Of a stretch of 64,000 nucleotides of DNA, positions 1-12,851 are shown piece after piece. The number at the start of each line of letters is the position of its first letter. The stretch's first letter is position 1. The stretch spans positions 72,168,001-72,232,000 of the forward strand of contig JBITNC010000001.1 in NCBI GenBank assembly GCA_050084985.1. The letters run 5' to 3'. The DNA comes from Nageia nagi (lineage: Eukaryota > Pinophyta). The translations under genes and the position numbers were made by a program. A model generated the notes under the pieces. That model worked only from the letters and a program-made list of their open reading frames with translations. It was not told the origin of the DNA and did no database searches.

Positions 1-659
1 TTCCATAAACTTATTACAATACATTAATACACAATAAGGCTAATACACTTTAATGAATTTGTTAACTCATCATCATCATCTCATAATAAAAATTAAATAT
101 AACATTGTTACTTATTAAGTCATTCTATGCCTTTTTGTCGAAACACATCCATAGATCTTCATACAAAAAGCATCAAGCATCTCCATCCTTCTTTGAACAA
201 TGAGCATTGAACATTGATCATTCCCTTGGAACTTGATGGTTGGATCAAGTACTAGTAGGGAGGAGGATCAGGACAACCCTTTTTTTGACCATTATGTGAA
301 TTAATTTAACTATAGACCTTAGGAGAAATTATCTCCTTTTTCTTGGTTAATGTACATTAATCTATTATTTATTAATCCATCTTAAATAATTAAATGATTC
401 ATAATAAGGGTTTGGATACCTTTATAATTAATTAATGAAATTGGTACTATTTGAATTATTTTACTAAACATTATACCAATATCAAAATTTCAAAACCATA
501 GTTTATTTACTACAAGATTCTAAAGAGTTCTTGAATTACTTATTAAAAATATTTAACATACTTATCACCTCATTAGATACTAATTAGTTTAATTGACAAA
601 TTTAGATAATAATAAGAAAATATATTTTTATTACTTCATCTTTTTCCACTTTTACATGA

Positions 660-1440
660 ATTTAATAATATTTCTTTACTAAAATTCATGTCAAAATAAA
701 TTCATTAATCTCTAACTAAAGGCATAAGGAGAAATATTAGACTACTCTCCTTAAAATATCATAAAATACATAATACAATTTGTACATGAAATTTTCTACC
801 CGTACATCTAAATAAAAACAAAAGAACATCCCACTCCTTTACTTTTTAAAGAAAATGACATGGTACCAACCTTTGAATAAAATAACCACTATGTCTTTTC
901 AAAGGCTACAACATTTCAATCAATAATTAATAAAACTTTATTAGTATAATAAACATCATATTAGGAATTTAATAAAATTTATGTCATTTATTAAACTTTA
1001 GCTAAAGGCATAAGGAGAATTATTTGAACTTTTAAATGAAATGACCATTATGTCTCTTCAAATGCTACAACACTTCAATTAATAATTAATTATATGAAAC
1101 TTTATCAAATATTATAATAAACATCATAGTAAAAATTTAATAAAATTTATATCAAAATAAATTCATTAAATTCTAACTAAAAGCATAAGAGGAAATATTT
1201 GATTAGTCTCTTTAAAATATAATAATACAATTTGTACATGAATTTTTTTTCCACCCCTATATCTAAATAAAAAATAATAACAAAAAAAAATTCCACTCCT
1301 TTACTTTTTAAAGAAAATGACATGGTAACAATATATAAATAAAAAAACCACTATCTTTGCAAATGGTTCAACACTTCTAACAACCATTAATTATATGAAG
1401 CTTTACCAAATATTATGATAAACATTATATTAAATATCTC
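660..1440. repeat. Degenerate tandem repeat, about 3 units
   Basis: Phrases such as CTAACTAAAGGCATAAGGAG, CTCCTTTACTTTTTAAAG and AAATGACATGGTA recur. One full unit covers about 660-960, a shortened unit about 985-1140, and another full unit about 1150-1435. Copies differ by many substitutions and small indels, so the duplication is old. It is probably internal structure of a decayed LTR. Confidence 0.6.
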
Positions 1441-1615
1441 AAAATAGGACTACCTAAATAAAAAAAATGTAAAAGAATGCACCTTGACTTGAAGAAGAAA
1501 GACTTCTTTTCTTCACGTAACTCTACACCAATCTTGAGAATAACCAAAATAAAATGAAAATAGCAAGAGATAGGTAGGTAGTTGTTGTTGGTATTTTTTC
1601 AATGCTCTACTCCCT

Positions 1616-1623
1616 TATTTATA
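1616..1623 (-). promoter_or_regulatory. Possible TATA box of an old minus-strand LTR
   Basis: Read on the minus strand the site is TATAAATA, followed by AGGGAG, much like the copia LTR promoter at 33664 (TATAAATA then GAGGGCC). No LTR ends were found here, so the assignment rests on this short match alone. Confidence 0.25.
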
Positions 1624-2442
1624 GCTAAAGGGGCTCAAATGCATCCAAATGGATGTCTCCTCACACCCTCAATAATTTTGGGCTAGGTTTGCTTAAATTT
1701 GGAAATGAAGGTAATGGCATTTAACACTTTGGAATCTTTTTTATTAGCTGACAATTTAGTGCCAACTCTTATCTACACCTAACACAAAAATACAAAATTA
1801 AATAGGGTAATTTCTCTATTATTTTCCTAGCTATTAAATACCATGTCATATCACAAAGAGACCATAGTCTCTATCTAATAGTGTTTTTACTATTAGCCCT
1901 ATGTGGAAATAATATGGACACTCATATTCAACTTTTACCCCATTAAATTTATTTTTATAACCTTATAATAATTTTCAAATTTAACTCAAGGTATATCCCC
2001 TTTTTCCCTCCATTTCAAAATTTGAATTTCAAAAATACCAAATAAGGGAAAACACATCTTTACCTACAATGGTCACCTCATCTTGCAAAGTAAGGTTAAT
2101 CCACATATTTTTGCAAACATATTTTCATCAAGAATTCAATAATCATAACAATTATTCTACATGATTTATGATTATCATAAGGTGTGTCAGTAATTCAATG
2201 CCAATCATTTCCTCCTCTTATCCTTTCCTTCCCGTCACTAATTCACCTTTGGTCTGTAGAGTCTTTAGGTTGCTTCTCCACTCTATGACCTGTGTCAAAA
2301 CATCTTGAATCTAGCATCAAATTATCACAAATGATACATATTCCCATATCAAACTTGTCATTACCATAGTATTATGCAAACATAATTCATTCAAATCCTT
2401 GTGGTACTCGAGGTCAACTACTGTCTTGAGGTGGGTCATGAC

Positions 2443-2745
2443 ATAACACTTAAAAAGGGTATTTTTAGGTATTTGAAATAGTTTATTTATTTATTTATTT
2501 AAATTCTTTTATCATTGTGTATAATTATCTACCTTTATATTCTATGATAATAGATTGGCTCGTATCACCATAAGCCTAAGAAGGAGCCTTAGCACTAGAC
2601 TTGCTATCTATAAAGGTGGAAAGGTTATGCATGAGAAATAATGACATGATATAGAATCCTTGATATGTAATAAAATATTTGTATCATTATTGAGTGGTGT
2701 TTTTTAATTCCACCTATCATATCTAGACTCAAAGCTTACTCTCAT
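2443..2745. repeat. Fragment related to the giant LTR edge at 51959
   Basis: From TAACACTTAAAAAGG onward this stretch follows the left edge of the LTR at 51959-52275. Both contain the stretch around CTACCTTTNTATTNTATGAT, then AAGGAGCCTT, CTATAAAGGTGGA and TTATGCATGA. Similarity fades near 2745. It is therefore an old fragment of the same LTR family. Confidence 0.65.
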
Positions 2746-3659
2746 TCTTGATCAATTATTTCACTATATTGATGTTCTGGACCCAACCCTTGAGCAAGAA
2801 TCTCAATGATCATAAAATATTTAAGGTTCTTATGTGAAAGTAACCCAATGGTACCTCCTTTTTCATAATGGATTTTAGGTTCCTACTTTCAAGAGTATTT
2901 TATTGTTATCCTATCTTGGGTGAAGCCGACATCCAAATTACAATTACAAGTAAGAACATAGGTATGTAAGTCATTTAAAATTTAGATTAGATAATTTAAG
3001 GTCAATTGAGCATATTTTATCATTGTCATATTTCATTTACTATTATTTTTTAATTATTTGGTTAAATTTAATATAGTAAATAACCCTAATAAATTATTAT
3101 TTTGGTTATAAAAATAAACAAAAACTATCAAATTGTTGATAAATAGTGAAAGTTGCCAATGTTTGGGAGATATAACTTTCTCTTTATAGTTAATTTTATC
3201 ATGTTTAACATACAATTAGAAATTATATTTGAAAACCTTTACAATTATATTATACTTGAACACTTTTAATAAGTATAACTCTTTTTTCTATCCTTCACAA
3301 AAATTTATCACTTTTCTATAGTTAGTGTTGCAAGCAATTGGATGGGCAAGAATAGCTAACTAGGTAGATTTGCATATTGCATGTGGTTGCAAGTAAAGGC
3401 CTTTATGTGGTTTCAATTGGTTGTAAGTAAGGGTAATCAATTAATTGGCTAGGTATAGTTGCAAGCAGCTACAAGCAGTTGCAAGAAACTATCTACAACT
3501 TCTTATATTCATCAAAAATATTGAAGACTATACTATCCACCAAATGCATCAAGATTATAGTTTAATTTATCATATTTTCCATAATATTTATTAATTAATC
3601 ACCATTCCAAATAAACATAATAAAATTTAAATTTACTATAGAAATATAAATTAAATATG
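2746..3659. other. Non-coding stretch with GTTGCAAG-rich patch
   Basis: No coding signal is seen. Between about 3330 and 3500 the words TTGCAAG and GGTTGTAAGTAA recur at short, irregular spacing, like a worn minisatellite. The gypsy-2 relic begins to align with its sister copy near 3660. Confidence 0.4.
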
Positions 3660-4615
3660 AAATGGTAAAGTAAAATAAGTGTAAATATCTAGAAAAAGAG
3701 GATGTAAAAATGGAAATTGCATGAACTTATCATAAGGAAAAGGAAAAGAGAAAGAAAATAAAATTTGAAAAACTTCAAAGAAGAAAGGTGAAAGTAGGCA
3801 TTTTTCATATTATGATAAGGATGGTCATGTGAATGAGAAATATTAGAAGCTTCACTTAGAATCATACCCATACAAGAAGAAGAAGAATTAGGATAAGAAA
3901 AATGTAATGGTCACTAAGATTGAGGATGTTGAGAGTGATGGAGATTCTAATGAAATAGTTAAATATGTAGTAGTCCAAGAAGTTGGAGATACAAAGTGAA
4001 TTAAGGAGAAAAAATATTAAACTATCCCATGTCAAGATCCAAATCAAGGGGAAAAATATTGATTCTATCATGGCTCTAGGTTCTTAAGCAAATTTGATTA
4101 TTAAAAGTTTGGTTAATAAGTTGGAATTGAATAATTAAACTCATTATCATCTATATGTTCTAGGTTGGTTTCACAATGATGCCAAATTTCAAGTTACTAG
4201 GAAATGTAAGATGAATTTTTCTATTACAACCAATTACCTTGATGAAGTAATTTTGGATGGGGTATAACCTCTTAACATTAGTAGTGCAGTTATTGCAAAT
4301 CCTTATTTGTGGGATAGAGATGCGATATATTTTATGAGAAATAATCATTATAAATTAATTAAATATTGGAAATCCTATACTATTCATACCCATAAGAGTG
4401 TGAAAAATATTCCTTTAATTAAAACTAGCCAAGAAAAAATGATTGATAAATGTAAGCAATAAGTTCATTCTACTCATGGCTCTATTCTAGGATGGATTGG
4501 TAAGATGCATGATGTTGATGCCCTTTTCTTTTGAATCTAGAACATGTATGTTATTGATCCATAAAGCTCAAATATAGAAATTTATTTAGTTAAAGTTTAT
4601 TTGATTAACCTAGAG
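3660..4615 (+). pseudogene. Ty3/gypsy gag-protease relic (left half of gypsy-2)
   Basis: This is the C-terminal gag and protease region of a Ty3/gypsy polyprotein, full of stops. Near 3790-3840 a zinc-knuckle-like frame survives (H-Y-Y-D-K-D-G-H-V), with Tyr where Cys is expected. Near 4060-4115 lies the protease motif, decayed but ending in A-N-L-I-I. Further on, YLWDRDAIYF-like text is typical of the linker between protease and reverse transcriptase. The stretch aligns over its length with 46140-47120 of gypsy-3. It stops at 4615, where the LTR of the Tat-like element begins, and the polyprotein resumes at 27913. The 5' part, including the LTR, is missing. Confidence 0.8.
4468..4615 (+). 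repeat. Left copy of a ~150-bp flank duplication
   Basis: From TTCTACTCATGGCTCTATTC to AACCTAGAG this block is repeated at 27913-28063, directly beyond the other end of the Tat-like element. Gypsy-3 carries the block once (about 46966-47123), so the duplication belongs to the insertion and not to the gypsy family. Confidence 0.75.
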
Positions 4616-5799
4616 TGTAAACATCCTAAAAATATATTTTACATTATTGATAGGGTTATATGAACATCTATGGAACTTATCATATATAGTATTGTCATGT
4701 TTAGCCAATGTGTGTTTGTAGTGCTTTCGACTAGATCAATAGAAACTATTTTGGTATTTAAGTTGCTTCTAACACTTTGGTTCTAGTATCACAAATGACT
4801 TGCTATTCATCCAGATGATCTTGCAGTTATATAGTCATTTGGATGATCCTATTTGAGGTTTATAAAAGTCAATCTAGGCTCTGATTTTGAGACTCTTCTT
4901 GCTTTTACATACTTTTCATGATCTTTATAACTCCTATAATTTATTGTGTGCATCTGTACTTGTGACATCATTTGCAAAGGACCACATCAATTCTTGAGCT
5001 TACCTCTTCACACATTGGGAACCACTTCTCCATGCTCCATGGATTGAGGTATCTTTTGATCAATTAAGGTTGCTTATGTTATTAATGGTGAATTTCATGG
5101 GTATTTGCATATATAAATCTTCAAACAATCTCCATTGAATAATTCCTTTATTGAATTGTACATTCATAATTGTTTAGCATATAGTTGCATTTAGGCTAAA
5201 TTCATACCTAGGTCCAACCTAGGGTTTTGACCCTTAAGGTCTAAACCTTAGGTTTTGAAGATCTTTATTGTTGAAAAAGAATTATTAGCATTAGATCTAG
5301 GGTTCTTTACTTTGTATTCATTGTTATCATAATCATTATTATCCTTTAAAAAATATTTAATCACACCTAATCTTTATCAATATTTTTCATATTATTGTAA
5401 TATTATTGTCATTTAACATTGTCACAAGTATCTTATACAAGCATTTGTCCATAGTCTATGTGTCAAAATCATATCATCATAGGCATTTTAATCTTTTCTA
5501 CTATCCTCTTAAATGTGGAAAATGATACTTACAACCCTTTTGATTTGGGGTTTAAACCCACATGGATGGTCAAAAGGTCTAAAAGACTTATGATTTGAAG
5601 TCTCCCATAATCTTTGTATTTTTTTTCAAGTATAGACACCACATTGCATCATTAAAGCACAAAGGATAATTGCTAGACCCTATCTTTTCAATCTTATCAA
5701 TAATTAACATAGGAGAATTACATGCAAATGTTTCAAGATTCTTGGAATTGATCAGAGGTGTTTAAGTGGTTTATATGCAAGAATTTGGATCCATTTACA
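4616..5799 (+). repeat. 5' LTR of the Tat-like element
   Basis: Starts TGTAAACATCCTAAAAATAT and ends CCATTTACA, giving a 6-bp terminal inverted pair TGTAAA/TTTACA. It aligns with 26714-27912 throughout. Shared blocks include TTTCATGGGTATTTGCATAT and TTAGATCTAGGGTTCTTT. Divergence is substantial, lower in the second half than the first. Confidence 0.8.
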
Positions 5800-7608
5800 A
5801 TTATAAATCATGGTGGGACCTTGTTCATCCTAGAACTCTAAGAAAAAAGAGGATTCCCTAAGCCTTTAACCTTATTTTTGGTGGCCTTAATTTGTGGATG
5901 TTTCTTGCATTTCAAAGAGTTCTTGTGATTAATTTTTGATGAAATTTATAGGATAACCTACTAGGTGAGGATAGAAACTAATCTAAAAATTTCAAAGGTC
6001 CAATATCATCAACAAAAAAAATCATATATCTACAAGTAGATGTTGACTATAAATCTCCCTCTTATAGGATGACCTTTAGGTCATTTATATGATTTCTAGT
6101 CACCCCAGTGTCAGATGATTTTGTTTGCAAGCCTACTTTTAGTATTATTTTTACATTTTTGCATCTATATCACATTTTTATTAGTGACAACAATCCATTG
6201 TTAGGTTTTTCTATAAAAATCTAGGTTTCCTTATCATAGGACATGCCTTTTCACCCTTATCATAGGGTTTTGCTATAGATTAATTTTTAATTTTATCTCT
6301 AAGTGCACTTTGGTATTCAAAATGACTTCTAATCATCTGAATAATTGATTAATTTTTAATTTTTAATTTTTAATTTTTTAATTGCTTGGTGCATAAGAAT
6401 AATTGCTATATTTGCATTATTTTTCATTTGAAAAGAAAATAAAAGAAATTTAATATTTTAGAATACTTAGGTGGGATTTCCTTGACTCTATTTTGAAAAG
6501 ATAATCATTTTGGAGGTGTAATTGCATTGCACATAATTCTAGTGTTGCATTTCATATTTTATTATTGTACTAAAGTCCATCATAAGCCTAGGGAGTGACT
6601 CGGGCATGTGGACTTCATCCCCATGGCCTAACCCATACTTGGATTTCATCACCAAGGTAGGAGCTCCCCTTTATTTAAGAGAAGTGTTAATAGAGGTACT
6701 TGAGCACCATTATAAAATGATTCACCCCCTAGAGATTGAGCCTTACCTTTTAAACACCTAACTAGAATCATCTCTAGGAAAACTAAAAAAAGAGTCAAAA
6801 TTTACAATTACATTTAAAATTAATCCTTGCTAAAAAGATAATGCCTTAAATTGACTAAGAAGAAACTAAAAACATAATCACCATTTCTTCTTATCATTTA
6901 GATTTACCTTTAAAATGAGTATTATCATTTAGGCTATGTGGTGCTACTTGCATCTACATTAAATAAGATCTTTTAACAAAATTCTAGGCTTCTTGTTGGG
7001 TGATTTATTGCTTTTGAATTATTTCATATTCATATTGGTACACTTTAGATTTTGTTTAAAGTTCTTATTTGTTCCATTTATCCAACCTTTTTCATCATTT
7101 CATGTCTACCTTCCAAGGACAAAAATCCTTGGTATGTTCATATGGACAAAAGTAGAGGTCAACATAGGTCTAGAGAGTTGGAGGAAGAGGAATGTAATAA
7201 CCAAGTAAATCAATAAAATACTCTTCCTCATTTACATGTATCCTATATGATCATATACACCTCATTATTCACCTAGCATGAGTCTACCCATGCATCACCT
7301 TGCCTCACTTTTAGGTAGATATTAGACATATTCCATGTTCTTGATTCTACCCCTCAGCAGGAGGAGAGAGGTCATGTGATGCCTTGTAGAGCTAGATTAT
7401 CTCAATTAAAGGATCATATTTCTTTTAAATTACCCATAGCACTTCCTCACATAGATCCTTCATAGGGTGACCCTCTCATCTATCTCAACATGAGTCTGAT
7501 GGTCATGTGCCTTATCCTAGACCTATATCTACTCACATTCCCATTCATTCTATAGAGCCATAAATATCTTAGTAGGAGATGTTCATGAGTGATCCCATGG
7601 TTTAATCA
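5800..7608 (+). other. Untranslated leader of the Tat-like element
   Basis: The 1.8 kb between the 5' LTR and the gag relic has no coding signal. A possible primer-binding site starts at 5811 (TGGTGGGACCTTG), 11 bases past the LTR. Its tRNA was not identified and the distance is longer than usual. A run of TTTTTAATTTTTAATTTTTA occurs near 6350-6378. Confidence 0.5.
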
Positions 7609-9960
7609 TTGTATAGGGAGTTTCAAGAGGCACAATTTGGTACATTATATGTACCTGGTAGGGAAGCTTCACCCCATTTACTTCTTATTACTAACATCAC
7701 TTATTCTATGGTTATTTCATATGATGGAGAGACATCAGATGCTCATATAGAGGATATCCCCATGTCTCTCATTACTAGGTCATGCCCCCTCCATTCAATC
7801 ACATGATACATATTCCATGAGGTTACTAAGATGTCATATCATGAAAAACCTTTGTTGTTTCCTAGGACACCTCCTCATGTCAATGCATCATACAATCTAC
7901 CACCACCTTACCCTATGCTAGCTAAATCTAGGTTCATACAGGGTCCTCTAGGTCCTCCTCTTATACCTCCACCTTTCCTACCTATTCATCCTAAGCTATA
8001 TGTCTTACATTTTATAGGATTCCACCATCTCCCCCTAGCAATTAGGTTGGATATTATTATGATGATTCACATCTTATGAACCAATGTAAGAGTCATCATG
8101 TGTCTCATCCTTTTTCATATTCCTGAACCTTCACATCATGTTAGTTCTCATCCTATCCATCCCACTATACCATGTGTTCTTATGTAGCATTCATAGCCTA
8201 TTATTCCACCTATATTCCATGTAAGGTATGTGTCTCATGCATACCCAACCAATCCACCACTACATCCACATTCATCTTCTTCTTCTCATGTAGTGGTGCC
8301 TTTATGATAAGTATATGTACATTAGCATGAAGATCATCCTCATGCATATGCTCATTCTAGATCCCTCATACATCATTATGATCCTTAATATAATGAATCT
8401 TCTTTTCATGCCTAATCCTCTTCACTTGGACCACCACAATTTTTTATTCATCATGAGTTGCAAGATTCTCATACTAGAGGGGTTTTAGATTGAAATCCTA
8501 TCCACATTGGACCTAAGGTGAAGTTTGATACACAATAGTATGATCATTCATATGGGCAAGATTAGGACCCCTATTATGATGACCAATATGAGTAGTATGA
8601 TGATAAACCTATTAGTATGGTTCTAAAATAACAACATATTATTAGTATTCAACCTCCTAATGTAAATGATGAAATATTGAAATGGTTAGAGGACATGGAA
8701 CTTTAGGTTAGTGAACATGTAAAGGCTAAATTTTCATGCACTTCTATTTGTAATGATCCCATCCATTCAAGTGTACTAATGAATACTTTTCCTTATAAAT
8801 TTGAAATTTCAAAGATATATAACTTTAGAGGGAAATAGGATCCTAAATAACATCTTTGATAGTTGAAGTATTCTTGCTATATCATTAGATATGATGATGT
8901 TCTCATGCTTAGGATTTTTCCTATGATGCTTATGGGTTAAGCTTTATACTGGTACAATAATCTCTCATAGCATAGTATCTATTCTTTTTAGTAGTTATCC
9001 AATAAGTTCCTTTACCACTTTTCCATAAACATACATAAGAGAGTATCTATTATAGAATTGGGCAAGTTATCATAGTTTGATGATGATTCCATTTCAAATT
9101 ACATATGTATATGGAGGGATATTTTCACTAATATACCATATACTTTTCCTTGGTAAGAATTGGTCAAATTGTTCTCTAGGAGCTACAATAAACATATCTC
9201 TTCTATACTTAGGATTCAACAACATCATACCTTTGAGGAGGCTTTAGCTCAAGCTAAGTTGATAGAAGAGGCCAAGGTTCAAGATGGTGAGGTCAAACTT
9301 AGAAAGAAAAATAAAAATAATCCAAAGTAGCATAAAAACAACAATAATCCAAGTACTTTGTATCAAAAACCATAAAGTAACCAAGTATCACATGAGGTTC
9401 CTCCAACATAGCCTATGGTTCAGTTAGCTCCTCCATGGTTGCCTAGGACCAATCCATCTCTACAACCTCAAGCATAAGAAAGACTTAGGCAAAATATTAA
9501 TTAGAATAATCCAAAGGATTCTTATAAACCTAGGAAATATTGATATTCAGGGCCATGTAAGCCTTAGACTCTATTGATCAAACCTATTTAGGATGTTTTA
9601 AAGAAACTTTTAGATGCATAGTTGGTCAATATCCCTAAAATTAAACCTAAAGATCCTATTTAGGAGAAACCAGCCTAGTATAAGAATAATGAGTATTGCA
9701 TTTACTATTGAGTGAAAGGCATGATACTAATAAATGCAATCAATTAAGGAACATCATTTAGAGGTTGATAGATAATGGGAAAGTATCAACTAGGAATCCA
9801 ATGGCCCAACCTAGTAGTAATATAGGTATTTATCAGGATCCCTTTCCTAGGCATAATATCAATGTCAATCAAATCTATTCAAAAGTGATGTAGCAAGTTA
9901 CCCATGATTATAATCCTAGATAAAAATAATGAATTAGTGGGTTTCAATAACATAGATTAA
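7609..9960 (+). pseudogene. gag relic of the Tat-like element
   Basis: This would encode the gag capsid precursor. A single frame can be followed from 7609 to about 9715 without a frameshift, but with about 37 stops counted by eye (21 TAG, 9 TAA, 7 TGA). The N-terminal part is rich in Pro, His and Ser. The capsid-like part near 9000-9290 reads as a retrotransposon gag (motifs such as V-S-I-I-E-L-G-K-L and the later F-E-E-A-L-A-Q-A-K-L). A change of frame near 9720 leads into H-D-T-N-K-C, the remains of a zinc-knuckle-like segment. No CGN codon and only two CAG codons were seen in the frame, which suggests decay mainly by C-to-T change. Confidence 0.75.
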
Positions 9961-11974
9961 AATTTTCCTTTTAGGAGAGGCATTGATATAACCCCTAACT
10001 ATGATTTTTTGGGTATCATGGATCCACTTCCAACACATTAGATTCTAGAGGTTCATGATAGTAACATGATTGGGGTGAAAACTAGAATAGGTAGACATAA
10101 CAATCAAGCACCTTCTCCTCCCCCTAGGGAGATGAGAATTACATAACCTTTACCTCAACCTAGGATTTAGATTAAAACTTAGGCCCCCATAAAACTAGTG
10201 AATATACAAACTCATTTAGAATAGCAGCTCAAGACTACCCATACAAAGCTATCACTAAGGGACCTATTGCAATGATATTCCAAACATAGGAATGCTTTGA
10301 ACAATATCTTAAAATCCATTGAGATGGAAAGTAACAACCCTAATTATTTAAGATATTTCATAGGGGTTGTTCATAGTGCTAATAGACCTAGGATTACTTT
10401 CTTTCAAGATGAGATTTAGCATTCTCTACCTAATAAGCCAAAGCACCCATCTTTGTACATTATGGCTTATGTGGATTCTTACCCTTCAAAGAGGGTGTTA
10501 GTAGATGATGGGTCCTTGATCAATGTCATATCTTTATAAGCACTTGAAATACTTAAGGTTCCTATCAAATTTTTAAATGGTCCTACTCTTATCATTATAT
10601 GTTTCAATAACACTTTGGCTACAACCATGGGCACAGTCATTCTTCTAGTTACATTTTGAGTTAGAGAAATTGTTGCTACTTATCATGTGGTCAAAGGTGA
10701 GATCTAGTATAATTTGATTTTAGGTTGACCATGGATAGAGTACATGGAGATAGTTCCATCTACTTTACATAAATGTTTGGAGTATCTACATAACAGAATG
10801 GTCCATTGCATTATAGATAATTTGAACCCCTTCAATCATTGCAACTCCACTTTTTTTCCTGAATCCCCTTAGATGCCATGTGGGCATATTTTTCCTATCA
10901 CCATTCTTATGAACAAACATCCTAATCTTGTATCATCACATTCATAATAACCCTCATCCTTGACCTTTTAATCCATTCATTCTACTTCATCTTCATAACC
11001 ATCTTCCATATATCCATTAGCCATGGATCCCTTTATACACTATGATGGTAGGTCTTTGGAGTATTCTGCATGATCTTCTTCTATTTTTCATACCTTATAT
11101 ATGCCACTCCATGGGAATAATTAACCATCTCATCATTGAGTTCCTTCACCCAATTAATTCTATTTATCTTCCTCCTTCTTGGTATCTAATTTGTCATAGG
11201 AAGATGAGCCCTCTTCCTCTTCATTTGGTCCTAATACTCCTAACCAACATTATATCAACCTTGTTATTTTGCCACCATCCAATTTCACCAAGTATTAATG
11301 TATTATAAAGGAGGAGTATTATATAAAAAATGTTCTTTTTCATATTCCCTCTCTAAAATATTGAGAGAGACCTCATGAATCTCCACTTGCTCTAGGCTTT
11401 GTCATCCTATTAGGCTCACATCTTAAGCAATATTTCTTCATTTACATAGGTGTAGATTCACCCCAAGATATTCCCCTTGAACATTATATCAAGGACCAAT
11501 TTTGTGCCAAAATATAATAACTTTCATGTCTTGAACTAGTGCATAAACTCTTTGCTAAATTGAAATGGTAATGATATGGCCTAGGAAAATTTGAGCAAGG
11601 CCAAGTTCATATTTTTTCTATTTCATGTCAATCTAATTGAGATAGATGTAGTCTAGAGTATCATGGTAATAAAATTAAAATTTTAAAATAATAATTTTTT
11701 GATATTAATCTTCTAAAATTGGAAGTGGCACATAATGATGAGCATGACATCACTTTGTATTTTGGTCAATCTAGTTCTCATGTTTCGGAGTGTTCCACCT
11801 AAGCAATTTCTTCCATGAGCCTTCATATATCCTTTCCTTGGATGTTTTGATGGTTTTCATTGATGGTTCATCATATTTTATCCATTTTTTGGATTGATGC
11901 TCACATAATTATGTTAATCCTTTTTTCATAGATTTCTCTTCTCCTTTGTCAGGTCCTTATCTTATCTTGGTGAT
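9961..11974 (+). pseudogene. protease-region relic of the Tat-like element
   Basis: The aspartic protease is recognisable at about 10440-10790 in the same frame class as gag: V-D-D-G-S-L-I-N-V-I near 10500-10530 occupies the place of the catalytic D-S/G-G-S motif, and L-G-(stop)-P-W-I-E-Y follows near 10723-10743. The second active-site position (Gly for Ser/Thr in D-D-G) looks altered. About 10.8-11.97 kb is a degenerate linker rich in Pro, His and Ser with many stops. It would have cleaved the polyprotein and is certainly inactive. Confidence 0.7.
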
Positions 11975-12285
11975 GTGTCTTTTTCTCCTAATTGCCTTGA
12001 TGAAGTTGAATTGTTAATTTTGACTTCCTTCATCAATAGTTTGGATAAATATGATTATGTATACCTTACTATATTTAAGAAGTTAAAGGATGGATCCTAC
12101 ATGCACTTAGGGAAGTCAGTAGAGATAAATATTAGTGAAGATTCTATGAACCCAAAGATAGTCTACATGGGGGATATCTTAGATGAATCAAAAAGAGCAA
12201 AAGCCATAGCAATATTGAATAAGTATTCACCTAAAATTATCAATATATGTTAGGTATGGATCCTAATGTTTTAGTTAATAATATT
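11975..12285 (+). pseudogene. Linker before reverse transcriptase (Tat-like pol), cut by gap
   Basis: An unbroken frame of 92 codons (11975-12253) is followed by a slipped frame reading M-D-P-N-V-L-V-N-N-I just before the Ns. The layout (acidic segment, P-K-I-V-Y-M-G-D-I-L, helical stretch, then G/M-D-P-N-x-V-x-N-I) is the usual lead-in to the RT of Athila/Tat-type gypsy elements. The RT itself should lie in the unsequenced gap or be deleted. Confidence 0.65.
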
Positions 12286-12385
12286 NNNNNNNNNNNNNNN
12301 NNNNNNNNNNNNNNNNNNNNNNNNNNNNNNNNNNNNNNNNNNNNNNNNNNNNNNNNNNNNNNNNNNNNNNNNNNNNNNNNNNNNN
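12286..12385. other. Assembly gap (100 N)
   Basis: A run of exactly 100 N, a common placeholder length. Comparison with the LTR at 18479-19325 shows at least 394 bp of LTR missing here, and the reverse transcriptase, RNase H and most of the integrase of the outer element are also unseen. Confidence 0.95.
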
Positions 12386-12839
12386 TCCTAAAACTAAACT
12401 CCTAAAATAAATCCACTACCTTACATTAAAATCATGATGGATGTAAATAGTAACTACCCTTATATTCTTGGTTGACCAAGGATGACTCATGTGTATGTGG
12501 TATATATGTTGTTAACTCAAAAATTAGTTCTATGAATGAATTTATGTTGTGTACATGTTCCTATAATGTAACATCTTGTAGACTTTCTATAGCAACCTCC
12601 AAAGTATCACCATAGATCATTAGGCTTCTTTACACCCTTTATGCTCTTACGTGGAAGTTAATTTAAGTCCTCAAAAATAATTATTGATTCCTTTAATTAC
12701 TCCTTTATTCACTATATGCATAACATTAATAATGAAGTAAATATCACAATATGCACTAATAATGCTACCAATGACTAAGTTACAAAGATCATTAATTTCC
12801 ATTGATGATGCAAAAATAAAACATTTTTGGCACTCATCA
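12386..12839 (-). repeat. Partial 3' LTR of the LARD-like element
   Basis: This 454-bp stretch matches 18873-19325 at about 90% by eye, from TCCTAAAACTAAA to GGCACTCATCA. On the minus strand it begins TGATGAGTGCC, directly after a purine tract, so it is the 3' LTR of a reverse-strand element. The far end is lost in the gap. Confidence 0.85.
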
Positions 12840-12851
12840 TTTTCCCCTCCT
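12840..12851 (-). promoter_or_regulatory. Polypurine tract of the LARD-like element
   Basis: Minus strand AGGAGGGGAAAA abuts the LTR start TGATGAGTGCC. This is the plus-strand primer site expected beside a 3' LTR and fixes the element's orientation. Confidence 0.8.

Larger units (their letters stand above)
1..2442. other. AT-rich decayed repeat DNA, no gene
   Basis: No reading frame of interest is visible on either strand. The stretch holds a degenerate tandem array (about 660-1440) and, on the minus strand, a TATA-like box near 1616-1623, which together suggest an old reverse-strand LTR. No end of that LTR could be fixed. Confidence 0.5.

Noticed and set aside
7609-9715. Possible alternative genetic code with TAG/TAA read as glutamine
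   Set aside because: The copia polyprotein in the same window uses CAA/CAG normally over some 900 codons, and the gag frame also has TGA stops and later frame breaks. Decay explains it.
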